From positions 1-58,966 of the forward strand of contig PBMR01000012.1 of the NCBI GenBank assembly GCA_002722735.1: a stretch of 58,966 bases of DNA. Reading direction: 5' to 3'. How positions within the stretch are numbered: position 1 is the first letter of the stretch; each line of letters opens with the position of its first letter. The stretch comes from Methanobacteriota archaeon (lineage in GTDB: Archaea > Thermoplasmatota > Poseidoniia > Poseidoniales > Thalassarchaeaceae). The notes under the pieces were generated by a model. It searched no databases. It worked only from the letters and a program-made list of their open reading frames with translations, and was not told where the DNA came from. A program made the position numbers and the translations under genes. Of the stretch, positions 25,274 to 34,078 are shown one piece after another.

Positions 25274-25914
25274 GAGTGCCGACGCATCAGCAGCCCACAA
25301 CCCCTCCTCCTAGCCGACCTCAGAATCACCAGCAGGTGCCTGAAGGCGTCTTGGACGCCACCATCGTTCGGCTCGTCGGAAGCCACCGACCAAGCGCCGC
25401 GCTCGATCTCCTTCCTGAGTTCGGGAACCTCTCCTTCATCGATCCACCCCAGTAGTTCTATCCCGCCAGCCCCTGTGCTGAATTCAGGCTCACCTAAGGA
25501 TTCCTCGTGCAGGCCTCGCCCCAGCTTCTCGAGCAACCGGTGCAGACAGAGCGACCCATCTCCCTCCTTGGTATATGTGAGCAGGTACTCTATCGCGTTC
25601 CCGTCCTCGCTGGGAAACCTCCCGAGGCGCTCTCTGGAATGCCCCGAATCAAGCGGCATTGGTGCCCGCCCCCCCTCCTGCCAGTCCATCAATGACAGCA
25701 TGAGCATGGTAGCCGGGTCCAAGGGGGTTTCCACCCCCTCGCTCAGCGAAGGGAGCCCCAGATTTCCCCCTACAATACCAATCAAATCCCCATGGTTTCC
25801 ATTCATTGAGGACTTTATCGCCGGAATGAGATCCAGTGGATCGCCCCTCGTGGGATCGAAAGTGTGGAAAGGGGTCGGGGGGACATAACTGCTCAAGTAC
25901 GCGCCCCCGTTCAT
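25270..25914 (-). CDS. Uncharacterised cytoplasmic protein coupled to the giant surface protein
   Basis: This 214-residue protein shows no signal peptide, membrane span or known motif. Its N-terminus (PPTPFHTFDPTRGDPLDLIPAIKSS) is followed by an acidic-helical middle and an Arg-rich tail (RSARRRGCGLLMRRHS). The ATG overlaps the TGA of the 1,895-residue surface protein (ATGA, 25911-25914), so translation is almost certainly coupled and the two proteins may be made in fixed ratio. Its stop overlaps that of the sulfotransferase gene in a shared CTAG. The tight coupling suggests a role related to the surface protein, for example assembly or regulation, but this is inference. Confidence 0.72.
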   Translation of the reverse strand: MNGGAYLSSYVPPTPFHTFDPTRGDPLDLIPAIKSSMNGNHGDLIGIVGGNLGLPSLSEGVETPLDPATMLMLSLMDWQEGGRAPMPLDSGHSRERLGRFPSEDGNAIEYLLTYTKEGDGSLCLHRLLEKLGRGLHEESLGEPEFSTGAGGIELLGWIDEGEVPELRKEIERGAWSVASDEPNDGGVQDAFRHLLVILRSARRRGCGLLMRRHS

Positions 25915-28900
25915 CCTCTGTCGAGGATTCTTCTCATCCTCATCTCGAACTCGTCAACTGGTTCGACGTCCTCATCGGATTCAGGAACCTCGTCCTCGCC
26001 CCCTTCCTCGTCCTCCTCGTTGGGCTCCTCCTCCGTCTTCTCTTCGGTCTCGACCCGCATCTGGGTCATCTTCTCCTCCACTGCAGTCCGAGTTATGGCC
26101 ATGAGCCTCTCACGTTCCCTGTAGTTGCTGACTATCCAAGCAAGACCGGCATAGACTCCGATTACTAGGAGGGCTGCTAGGGCACCGGTATCCATATCGT
26201 CGAGCCCTTGATCGATGACGGACGCGCCACTGAGCACTATCCTAGCCTCGTCATCCATGGGGTCCAAGTCAACGTCCCACGGGAACGCACATCCGATCTC
26301 GACGATAGCCTCAGTACCATCGATCACATCCGGTCTGTCTAGGCCAGGGGTGGGGACGTACACCGTGGTCATGTCGATAACGTGCTCGGAGTAATGGCTA
26401 CCGGCAGTGAGGGAAATCGTGCAGTCCGCGCCGGCCAGAAGATTCTCGTTCACGCGCTTGGTGAGCACCTTGATCTTCTGGTCGGTGCCTCGGCCCTCCA
26501 TCTCCAGTCCCACCAAGCCGACGTTCCAATCGCTCCTCCTGATATCGAAGGTCTTGTGGGTGCTGCCCACCTCCCTGCCCTTGGCATCGAGGAGCTTGAT
26601 GGTGAGGACCCTCTTTCCCGGTTCAGGCTGCCAGTCTTCGGCACTCAGGTTGATTGTCCTCCCAGTGGAGTTCGCCGTGAGGGAATCAGAGAATGAGTCT
26701 ATCATCGCCCCCTCGTCATCAATCAAGAGCACTGAGAAGCCGAATTGCTCGCTACCGTTACCAATCGAGCACGTTGTGAAGATGAGGGGGATGTCCCCGT
26801 CGATTGAGCACAATACCGGCCTCTCACTCGCCTCGAAGGCATTCAACACGTAAGGCAGGGATGTGTCCTGCTCGACGGTGATTTCGCCCGAACCGCTGGA
26901 AACCACAGGAAGCAGCCACCCCATCTGACTCCACGTGAGCGTCCCGGAGTGCGAGTCGACCACCGTAGACGAAGAGTCGGTTCCGTGAATTTCAATGATG
27001 GCCTCGTCCCCTTCAAGTGCATTGATGTATGGCGAACTAGACCATGAGTGGGAGGTCTGAAATGTGTCGAGCATCACCTCTTGTTGGTCACCAGCCAGGT
27101 CCTGAGCCAGGATTCTAATCGTCTTCACATCGCCATCCCAGCCTTCCGATGGGATTACTTCTATCGGCACGCCCCTGACTTCTCCCACACCGAGAACAAC
27201 CTCGGTACTGCCGGCGACGGCCCAACCCTCGGGCAGGCTCAGTACCTGCAGTGAGATTGTCGTAGGCGCGTTTCCGAGGTTCTGCACCGTGACTTGTGGA
27301 TGCCCCCCCTGTCTTGAGATGACCCAGGGCCCCTCTCCATCCATGACAAAGTCGTAGGTGATAGCGACCCTCAGAGGAAGCGTGACCTCGGCAAGTCCAC
27401 TGGAATCTCCCTCCCTTACTCGGATGTGGAGCTCAACTGACTTGCCATGCAAGGCTGAATCAGGGGGTGTGATGTTCAGCAGCAGGGGGCTTGTGTCACC
27501 GGGCGATATGGTCGGCAGGCCTCCCAGTGTATCGATATCCCATCCACTTTCCCCCGTCACGTACATGGAAGCGAAGGGTTGGCTGGGCGCGTTGCCCATT
27601 TGCACCAGGGTCAACTCGATCTGAGATCCCTCCGGGTCTATTTCCAAATCAGCGTCGTTTGCGATTACCCCCCAACTGGGTATGTGCAGGGCTTCCAAGG
27701 CGAAAGAGAAAACCACCACAGATTGATCACGGGCAAACCCATTCACTGTGACGATTAACTTCGAACCATTCCAAGCATCTGGCGAAGCGGTCGCAGTTAC
27801 GTTCAGCATCGTAGACTGGTTAACCCCTACCTCTAGGGCCGATGAGCCAGAGGCATTCCAACCAGAGGACTCGTCGCCTGGCATCCTGGAGATCTCGGTC
27901 TGAACCTCCAAGTCCAGGTCATCGGCCAAATTGCCCAAGTTCGTGGCGTTTACCGGGATAGTGACTGTCTGTCCGGGTACCAGCAAGAAGGTCGATCCGT
28001 TTACGTCCTTTCCATTAAGAGATGTTACGAAGTCCCAATGGTGGTCCTGCCTGACCTCGAACTCCACCACCTCGGAGTCAGTGACGCTTTCATTGCCTAT
28101 GGAGGTCATGGTGAACTGCACACCTATCGGGACTCTGGCTGGGGTGGTGTTGGGGAATGTGATGCTGAGGGGAACGGTCTGGAGGCTGCCAGCACTCAGC
28201 GAAGTAGGATTGCTTGTGAATGAGACTACAACCCCGGGATCGGATGTGATATTGTCATCAAGCAGGATGGAATAGGAGAGTAAATACGAATCCTGGCCGT
28301 TTCCAAGGTTCTCCAGTCTGAGAATCGTCAAGGAAGGCTCATCGACATCGATGACAAACGGCTGCGAAATCGGCGAAGTTACCAGCATGCCGGCCCGGTG
28401 AATTTGCATTACCTCCAGCGAGAGCCTTAGCGGGAATGCGGAGCCTGAGCCCACCTCGTTCTCAAATGCGTGGAATCCCGGGGGAGCATCAGCGGGCAGG
28501 TCCAGAGACAGCGAGCCCGAAGTCCTCGTTCCAGGGGTTCCCGATAGGGCGATTGAATCTCCAGCAATGGACAGTTGACCCCCTCCCCCCCAAGTCCAGC
28601 CACCAATCCCCATCCCCGTCCCGGAGAGGGACCAAGTCAGGTTGTCAGAATCCATTGGTAGGTCGGCAGTCACATTCCAAACGAGTCCGTCAGAGGGGAC
28701 CGACCTGAGGTGGGAGGGTTCGAGGACGACGCCGGAGGCGACGAATACCAAGGAAACTTCGCTGCACTCCTGTTCCTCACCCGCTCCAACGCACATTGTC
28801 AGGGGGGTGCTCACACTATCGCCGTGAGTGGCCTCGGAGGGGACATGGAGCCTAGATGTCATCTCCCTCTGCTCACCCGGACCCAGGGTGAGTGCACTGA

Positions 28901-31598
28901 CCTCGCTCCCATCGGAGTCGTACATCATCAAATCGGAGCCCCAGTCGGTACCGTCCCAAGAGATGGCAATCTGCGTCTCGGCCGCGTTGCCTACGTTCTC
29001 CACAATCAGCCAAGCCCTAGCGTCTTCGCCGATTAGCCCGAATCCAGTGCTGGTGGAAGTTCCGTCTGGTCCTCGGATGGATAGCCCCCGTGTCCTATTG
29101 GCCTCGAGGGGGAGGGTCGACGAAACGCTGACGTTGTGGTCGTCATCCAGGGAAATTGTCAGACCCAGGTGACCTGAGTCCGATCCCAAGGCGTCGTCGG
29201 GTGCGTTAACCCTGAGGTTCGGGGACCAATACCCGTCGACACCAATCTCGACACTGCTGATGCCACCCGGGGTCTCATCGACCCAGCTCCAGCCCGCAGG
29301 GAGATTGGAGTCATCCACTCCAAGGCTCCAGATGCCTGACAGCCTTCCGGTTGATCTTATGTTGATGGGGGCGACCTCACTGCTCCCTGGATCAACTCTC
29401 AAGGGATCGGTTGGCATTTCGAAGGAGGCATTGTACGGGGGGACGATTGAGAGGGTCTTGATCTGCAAGTCGTTGTCGAATCTAGTCTGTGTCAGGTTCC
29501 CATATGGGTCGAGGATCAACTCAAAGATGTGATCCCCGAGAGCCCCACTCCACTCCACGCTGAACGAGGCGAAAGACCCCGGGCCACTGGGGTCGACCGG
29601 TTCGAGGTTTGCGATGCCTTCCCTGCCAATCTCTATTCCATCAGCATAGAGCACCGCGTCTGTGATTTCATTCGTGTCTGCCGTCCCGGCGTTCTCCAAG
29701 AATGCCGTGACGGTGACCTGCTCCCCTGGATCAGGAGCGCTCGGGTTGAACTCGATGCCCCTTCCATCTGTAAGGGGCCTCACGTCGGGTCTTGCTACCG
29801 AGACGACCATGCTAGCAATGACGAGGTCAAGAGTGGCATCGCCATCCATGTCAGCTAGCGATGGAGACGACCAAGTTCTGTGATCCAGCTCCAACTCATC
29901 CGACCAAGCCGCGTTTACCCCCAAGGACGTACCAGAGGCTCCATCGAAGGCCCATAGCGAGCGTCCGAAGGCCACGAGGAGCTCGGGGGCATCCTCCCCA
30001 TCGATATCCATCCACGAAGCAGCGGCAACGGCAATCTCGTCGTTGGGATTGCCGCTGCTTTGCTCCAAATCCCTGTTCCAAGCCTCATCCGGGGTATCGC
30101 CCCCAACGTCGTGGCAGCCCGTTTGGCCGTGCCGTGCACCCATTGTTCCCTGCCACCAAGTTACCCAACAGACCCTGTCGTGCTCTCCATCCCCATCCGT
30201 GTCGATGGCCGTAGGTGGTGCATCAGCGAATCCGTTGGATGCTTCGAAACTCCAGAGTTCGCCACCATCGTCAATCTCGATCCCCCTGAATTCAGCACCA
30301 TCCACAGCACTTGAGCCATCAGCGTCAGAGGGAATGGTGACGATCATCTCCGGGTCCGAGTCAGAATCGAGATTAGCAATCACGGGGCCAGGAAGCCTGA
30401 CATGGGGTGCGTTGGTGTCTCCGTCGAGGTTGTCCAAGGACAGTCCACCGTCCCAACTGGAATCGCCCGTTGAGGAATCGATCTTCCAAACCCACATGCC
30501 CCCGTTATTCGCCTCAATGGTAGTGAGCAGAACATATCCCGTGGAGTCATCGACTTGGGCAAACGCAGGGTCGGAGGGATGGCTGCCTTTGTCTAGAGTC
30601 ACCTCCCATAGGGTGCTGGGTGTACCATTGATCTGTAGGGGGAAGGCCAGAACGATGGGGTCTTCCGAGACTTCGTCCAAGACGGCGAGGACCAGTTCTG
30701 CATCCCCATCCAGGTCCAAGTCTGCTAGAAGAGGCTGGGTCGTGGGCTTGTGCCCCCCCAGCAGGCTGCTGGTGTACGGCCCCTCGTCACTGCTGATCTT
30801 CTTACTCTCATCGCTCCACGTCCAGAGCAATTCTTCCGAGTGGCTGCTGTAAGACCAACCCGTGACCGAGCAGGACAAGCGAGGCGACCAAGCGTCGACG
30901 AATAGGGTTCCTACCGCATCATAGGCAACCAGTATCTCAGGCCTGCCGTCATCGTCAATGTCCACTATTACCGGCGCTGCCTTCACGACCTCGGTCGAAC
31001 CGAGGTCGACCTGCCATGCTAGATCGGCATCCTCACCCTCAATAACCCTAAGCATGCTGTGTTGTGAGCCCGAGACTTCAACGGTCTGAACTAGCACTGA
31101 GAAAAGTGAGTCCCGGCCACACCTGTCTTCAGCCCCTTCGTCTACCTCAATCGACCCGCTTAGATCAGCGATCGGAGTGCCTAGGGAGTCCGTTCCAATC
31201 GAATAAGACCCGTATGCCCAGTTGACTGAGGGATCGATGATGGACATCAGGACTGAGGTGTTCGAGGGCGAACCGAAGCCAGCCCCTCCCTCGGGACCAT
31301 GGATAGGGGTGTCAGCAACCCTGGAGCCAGTTCTCCCGAATTGCGGCCAGGGTTGCCCCCCATCTAGCCATACTTCCTCAGTTCCACCGTTCGTGTGCTC
31401 GGCCTTGGCTCTGGCATCGCTCAGGACAGTTTCGTAGTCAAACTGATTCAGCACCGGCCCCAGCGTCATGGCCAGCAGGAGTGTGACAGCGACAAAACAC
31501 ACTTGCTTGTCGCGAAAGCCCCTGAGCGATGCAGCCGCTACCATCAGACTGAGAGATGCGATTCCGAGTCCACTTGAACATTCGCACCAAACTCTCAT
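25911..31598 (-). CDS. Giant cell-surface protein with FG-GAP-like repeats, CARDB/NEW3 domains and C-terminal anchor
   Basis: This 1,895-residue secreted protein has an N-terminal hydrophobic export signal (about 30-50). The first third (about 190-620) carries at least six FG-GAP/VCBS-type repeats with Ca-binding cores such as VDIDDDGRPEILVAY, ADLDLDGDAELVLAVLDE and ADMDGDATLDLVIASM, an integrin-like propeller. A CARDB domain follows (VTVTAFLENAGTADTNEI; DNDLQIKTLSIV). Repeated NEW3-type beta-sandwiches of roughly 120-150 residues each then recur with phrases like NLGNAPTTISLQVLSLPEGW. Near the end one membrane span (ALAALLVIGVYAGLAWIVSN) precedes a strongly acidic tail of about 80 residues that would be cytoplasmic. 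It is probably an adhesin or S-layer-associated protein. The ATG at 31598 is used; internal starts at 31544 or 31502 are possible. Confidence 0.88.
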   Translation of the reverse strand: MRVWCECSSGLGIASLSLMVAAASLRGFRDKQVCFVAVTLLLAMTLGPVLNQFDYETVLSDARAKAEHTNGGTEEVWLDGGQPWPQFGRTGSRVADTPIHGPEGGAGFGSPSNTSVLMSIIDPSVNWAYGSYSIGTDSLGTPIADLSGSIEVDEGAEDRCGRDSLFSVLVQTVEVSGSQHSMLRVIEGEDADLAWQVDLGSTEVVKAAPVIVDIDDDGRPEILVAYDAVGTLFVDAWSPRLSCSVTGWSYSSHSEELLWTWSDESKKISSDEGPYTSSLLGGHKPTTQPLLADLDLDGDAELVLAVLDEVSEDPIVLAFPLQINGTPSTLWEVTLDKGSHPSDPAFAQVDDSTGYVLLTTIEANNGGMWVWKIDSSTGDSSWDGGLSLDNLDGDTNAPHVRLPGPVIANLDSDSDPEMIVTIPSDADGSSAVDGAEFRGIEIDDGGELWSFEASNGFADAPPTAIDTDGDGEHDRVCWVTWWQGTMGARHGQTGCHDVGGDTPDEAWNRDLEQSSGNPNDEIAVAAASWMDIDGEDAPELLVAFGRSLWAFDGASGTSLGVNAAWSDELELDHRTWSSPSLADMDGDATLDLVIASMVVSVARPDVRPLTDGRGIEFNPSAPDPGEQVTVTAFLENAGTADTNEITDAVLYADGIEIGREGIANLEPVDPSGPGSFASFSVEWSGALGDHIFELILDPYGNLTQTRFDNDLQIKTLSIVPPYNASFEMPTDPLRVDPGSSEVAPINIRSTGRLSGIWSLGVDDSNLPAGWSWVDETPGGISSVEIGVDGYWSPNLRVNAPDDALGSDSGHLGLTISLDDDHNVSVSSTLPLEANRTRGLSIRGPDGTSTSTGFGLIGEDARAWLIVENVGNAAETQIAISWDGTDWGSDLMMYDSDGSEVSALTLGPGEQREMTSRLHVPSEATHGDSVSTPLTMCVGAGEEQECSEVSLVFVASGVVLEPSHLRSVPSDGLVWNVTADLPMDSDNLTWSLSGTGMGIGGWTWGGGGQLSIAGDSIALSGTPGTRTSGSLSLDLPADAPPGFHAFENEVGSGSAFPLRLSLEVMQIHRAGMLVTSPISQPFVIDVDEPSLTILRLENLGNGQDSYLLSYSILLDDNITSDPGVVVSFTSNPTSLSAGSLQTVPLSITFPNTTPARVPIGVQFTMTSIGNESVTDSEVVEFEVRQDHHWDFVTSLNGKDVNGSTFLLVPGQTVTIPVNATNLGNLADDLDLEVQTEISRMPGDESSGWNASGSSALEVGVNQSTMLNVTATASPDAWNGSKLIVTVNGFARDQSVVVFSFALEALHIPSWGVIANDADLEIDPEGSQIELTLVQMGNAPSQPFASMYVTGESGWDIDTLGGLPTISPGDTSPLLLNITPPDSALHGKSVELHIRVREGDSSGLAEVTLPLRVAITYDFVMDGEGPWVISRQGGHPQVTVQNLGNAPTTISLQVLSLPEGWAVAGSTEVVLGVGEVRGVPIEVIPSEGWDGDVKTIRILAQDLAGDQQEVMLDTFQTSHSWSSSPYINALEGDEAIIEIHGTDSSSTVVDSHSGTLTWSQMGWLLPVVSSGSGEITVEQDTSLPYVLNAFEASERPVLCSIDGDIPLIFTTCSIGNGSEQFGFSVLLIDDEGAMIDSFSDSLTANSTGRTINLSAEDWQPEPGKRVLTIKLLDAKGREVGSTHKTFDIRRSDWNVGLVGLEMEGRGTDQKIKVLTKRVNENLLAGADCTISLTAGSHYSEHVIDMTTVYVPTPGLDRPDVIDGTEAIVEIGCAFPWDVDLDPMDDEARIVLSGASVIDQGLDDMDTGALAALLVIGVYAGLAWIVSNYRERERLMAITRTAVEEKMTQMRVETEEKTEEEPNEEDEEGGEDEVPESDEDVEPVDEFEMRMRRILDRG

Positions 31599-31655
31599 TC
31601 AGACCTACGGTCTGACAGCATCCGGAGATTGCCGGGACCGTTTCCGCTCCGTTGC

Positions 31656-31664
31656 GCTTATACA
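31656..31664. promoter_or_regulatory. TATA-like element in the divergent spacer before rpo7
   Basis: GCTTATACA lies in the 184-base spacer between the giant surface-protein gene and rpo7. On the minus strand it stands about 60 bases from the surface-protein ATG; on the plus strand about 120 bases from rpo7. It could serve either gene. Nothing else with coding character is seen in the spacer. Confidence 0.35.
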
Positions 31665-31782
31665 GGGTGGGCCGGTCGCCGGGTCGCACGGACCTCTCCT
31701 CCAGAGGCATGGCCGATGAGGGACGGGAGGCGACTCCCACCTCCGTCCGGCTTCGGGAAGGCCCGTTATGGAAGGAATTGGA

Positions 31783-32331
31783 ATGTACACCCTTGAGACA
31801 AGAGAGGATACCATCCGCATCCCTGCAGAGTACATCAGGAGGGGGCGCAGACTGGAGGACCACATCGATGAGCTCGCCCACGACGCATTCGAATGCCGCT
31901 TCGACGAGAATGAAAAGTTCACTCTGCTGACCTTCGATCACGAGGCCGTTGGCAGGGGTAAGATCATCCACGGTGATGGCGCCATTTACCAGAACGTCCG
32001 CTTCAAGGCCCTGGTCTTCACGATGGAGAGCAACGAAGTCGTTGACGGCGCGGTCTCCGAGGTCTCCGAATACGGCGCCTTCGTGCGGATCGGCCCCATG
32101 GAGGCCTTGTTGCACAAGTCCCAGATTCTCGACGAGCCAATCCAGGTCAACCTGGGCATCAAGAGGATAGAGGGCTCGCAAAGTGGCAGGGCTCTCGAAG
32201 AGGGCTCGTTCGTCCGCTCCAGGATAGTATCCAAATCCATCAATCACAATGATCCGCGTTCCAGCAAGATCGGCCTTAACTGCAAGATGGATGGTCTGGG
32301 CTCTTTCGAGTGGATTGGGGAGGCTGATTGA
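31783..32331 (+). CDS. rpoE1: DNA-directed RNA polymerase subunit Rpo7 (RpoE')
   Basis: This is the archaeal counterpart of eukaryotic Rpb7, part of the stalk of RNA polymerase. The N-terminal half starts MYTLETREDTIRIPAEYI, the usual opening of the family. The C-terminal half is an S1 domain (VDGAVSEVSEYGAFVRIGPM; RSRIVSKSINHNDPRSSKIG). It is 182 residues from the ATG at 31783, chosen over the in-frame ATG at 31768 because family members begin at this point and an AAGGA box sits six bases upstream. Spt4 follows with one base between, then S24e and S27ae, the well-conserved archaeal order. Confidence 0.96.
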   Translation: MYTLETREDTIRIPAEYIRRGRRLEDHIDELAHDAFECRFDENEKFTLLTFDHEAVGRGKIIHGDGAIYQNVRFKALVFTMESNEVVDGAVSEVSEYGAFVRIGPMEALLHKSQILDEPIQVNLGIKRIEGSQSGRALEEGSFVRSRIVSKSINHNDPRSSKIGLNCKMDGLGSFEWIGEAD

Positions 32332-32332
32332 A

Positions 32333-32551
32333 TTGGCGCGGCAGCCCTTCGCCTGTGGTGAGTGCAATAGGATTCTCCCAGAGCCCGATAAGAAGTCCGA
32401 GCCCCCTCAGTGCGCTCACTGCCCAAATGCCCCTGTCACTACGGACTGGCAGGGATTCGTCGTGATTCTGCATCCCGAAAGATCAGAGGTCGCGAAGCGG
32501 CTGAATATCTCTCACCCAGGAAGCTATGCGCTGAAGGTCAACATTCGATGA
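32333..32551 (+). CDS. spt4: Transcription elongation factor Spt4 (RpoE'')
   Basis: This small zinc protein of 72 residues pairs with Spt5 to keep RNA polymerase processive. It has two Cys pairs (FACGEC and PPQCAHCPN) that hold one zinc, and the family's conserved WQGFVVILHPERSEVAKRL and PGSYALKV. The start is TTG at 32333, one base after the rpo7 stop, with GGGGAGG nine bases upstream. The frame extends further upstream to an ATG at 32249 inside rpo7, but this would add residues not seen in the family. Low confidence remains only for the exact start. Confidence 0.9.
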   Translation: MARQPFACGECNRILPEPDKKSEPPQCAHCPNAPVTTDWQGFVVILHPERSEVAKRLNISHPGSYALKVNIR

Positions 32552-32560
32552 GGTGGTTGA

Positions 32561-32929
32561 ATGGAAGTCATCGAAAGGAAAGAGAACCCTATGCTTGATC
32601 GCGTCGAGCTGCAATTCCGTTGGGATCACCCCGACTCCCCCACACCCTCGCTAACCCAGATGGTGGAGGCCACTGCCAAGGCCGAACCCGGCTCCAAGAA
32701 GAATCTGATCTTCGTCAAGAACGTCAATACCAGATTCGGCATGGCGCGCACCTCCGGCGTCGCCATCGTGTATGGGTCAGAGGAATCCGCCTCCATCGAG
32801 CCGAGATACGTGGTCGAGCGCCACAAGGCCGCAGCCAATTCCGAACCAGAGGCTGCTGTAAAGCCCCCTGAGCCCCCGGCCAAGCCTCCCGAGGCTGAGA
32901 ATCAGGACGAGGAAGGGGGTGGTGATTGA
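32561..32929 (+). CDS. rps24e: 30S ribosomal protein S24e
   Basis: This is a small-subunit ribosomal protein of the archaeal/eukaryotic type. Typical features are MEVIERKENPMLDRVELQF at the start, the NLIFVKNVNTRFGMARTSGV core and AIVYGSEESA with the Tyr/Glu-rich end of the conserved domain. The last 30 or so residues are a Pro/Glu/Ala-rich extension (EAAVKPPEPPAKPPEAENQDEE) longer than in most archaea. Length is 122 residues. It begins 9 bases after spt4 and its TGA overlaps the ATG of S27ae by one base. Confidence 0.95.
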   Translation: MEVIERKENPMLDRVELQFRWDHPDSPTPSLTQMVEATAKAEPGSKKNLIFVKNVNTRFGMARTSGVAIVYGSEESASIEPRYVVERHKAAANSEPEAAVKPPEPPAKPPEAENQDEEGGGD

Positions 32930-33105
32930 TGGGAGATGGTCCGAATCCCAATGGCAAGCACTCGAAGTACGCGGTCGAGGATGGCGAACTGGTTCGCAAG
33001 GGAGAGATTTGCCCCACCTGCGGTCCGGGTGTGTTCCTGGGAATCCACAGCGATCGGAAGGTTTGTGGGAAGTGCGGCCACTCCGTCAAGACACAAACTG
33101 ACTAA
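32929..33105 (+). CDS. rps27ae: 30S ribosomal protein S27ae
   Basis: A 58-residue zinc-ribbon ribosomal protein. It shows HSKYAVEDGELVRKG followed by CPTCGPGVFLGIHSDRKVCG and KCGH, that is, two CxxC pairs in the usual spacing. The sequence and its position directly after S24e (one-base overlap) are the standard archaeal arrangement. It is short enough to be missed by gene callers with a 60-residue limit. Its TAA overlaps the stop of the convergent propeller gene (CTAA, 33102-33105). In many archaea Kae1/Bud32 follows; here it does not. Confidence 0.95.
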   Translation: MGDGPNPNGKHSKYAVEDGELVRKGEICPTCGPGVFLGIHSDRKVCGKCGHSVKTQTD

Positions 33106-34064
33106 GCCGAGTAATCGCTCCACTCGCCATCGTTCGTCATCACCCTTCCATCGAGGATGGCAACCCCCACCTCATCCCTGGGCACGGTGAAGACACGTCC
33201 TCCAGAGAGCCTCCCGTCATGCCTCCATCCTGTCCACTTCCACTCTCCCCCGTCGTACTGGGCATCGAAAACAGGACCCCTGGTTTGGAGCACCTCAGGA
33301 TTGTCGTCAACACCACCAAGGAGGACGATCGTGCCCCCATGCAACATCAACAGCCAACCACCGCCCTTCGCATAGATCGCATTCGAGATCTTGTCATCCA
33401 ACTCGAGCACCTTCAGGCGCAGCAATGACCCATCACAGGGATCTAGTACCGCTACTCCGCCTGCTTGGGACCAGACCGCTATTCCATCTGGGCACTCGAC
33501 GATGGAAATCAGTCGGTCTTGCACCCCAAGGAGGGATATCTCGGGCCAAACTGGGCGTTGAGCTCGCCAGATCTCCCTTGCCTCCGAGTCGACCATGTAG
33601 ATCCCTCCCCCCAAGGTCGAGAAGACGATGTTATCCCCAGCGCGACCAATCGCCATTGGTTCCGCGTCTAGAATCCTGTGCCAGATTGCTCCAGCAGGCT
33701 GAATGCCACTGCCTGCGAGGGACGAAAGTCTGAGGTCAACCCTGCATGGCCCGTCAATCCAATCTCCTTCGAGCGGCAGTGCGGCCATCCTCGCTTCGTG
33801 GAACTCCCTCTCTACCCAGAAGCCGACCCATCTGTCTGCAAGGGTCACTCCTTCCATTATTGGTGCTGGGAAGGGCCTCCTGACGAGGCCCATAGGCCGA
33901 CCCGTAGGTCCCAGTTTGACCATCTCTCCCTGAGTGCCTACGGCCACGTGCACCTGCCCCCCCCTGTCAATTCTGCAGGGCGGGAAGCCAAGCCCCTCCC
34001 GGTCCACGTAACGAGACCCTCGTGGAGGCTTTGAAGGTGTGCCTAGGGATAATGAAGGGGTCAT
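33102..34064 (-). CDS. Predicted beta-propeller protein (PQQ/WD-like repeats)
   Basis: About 320 residues with no signal peptide or membrane span. Repeating four-stranded units are suggested by recurring motifs such as HVAVGTQGEMVKLGPTG, VFSTLGGGIYMVDSEAREIW, GIAVWSQAGGVAVLDPCDG, GGWLLMLHGGTIVLLGG and VFTVPRDEVGVAILDGRV. This pattern is typical of propellers of the PQQ/quinoprotein or WD type. A catalytic site is not visible, so a scaffold role is more likely. The start is uncertain. ATG 34064 leaves 14 bases to the divergent dtdA start, and a GTG at 34007 would give more room. Its stop overlaps S27ae. Confidence 0.65.
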   Translation of the reverse strand: MTPSLSLGTPSKPPRGSRYVDREGLGFPPCRIDRGGQVHVAVGTQGEMVKLGPTGRPMGLVRRPFPAPIMEGVTLADRWVGFWVEREFHEARMAALPLEGDWIDGPCRVDLRLSSLAGSGIQPAGAIWHRILDAEPMAIGRAGDNIVFSTLGGGIYMVDSEAREIWRAQRPVWPEISLLGVQDRLISIVECPDGIAVWSQAGGVAVLDPCDGSLLRLKVLELDDKISNAIYAKGGGWLLMLHGGTIVLLGGVDDNPEVLQTRGPVFDAQYDGGEWKWTGWRHDGRLSGGRVFTVPRDEVGVAILDGRVMTNDGEWSDYSA

Positions 34065-34078
34065 CACTGTCACGGTCC

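Noticed and set aside
30043-30852. A 269-codon plus-strand ORF inside the giant FG-GAP gene
   Set aside because: Antisense shadow. It is Ser/Pro-rich low-complexity sequence produced by the opposite strand's Asp/Gly repeats.
31438-32367. A long minus-strand ORF (309 codons) across the rpo7 region
   Set aside because: It lies antisense to rpo7 and the start of the giant gene, has no recognisable domain, and the plus-strand rpo7 is certain. It is a by-product of GC-rich codon bias.
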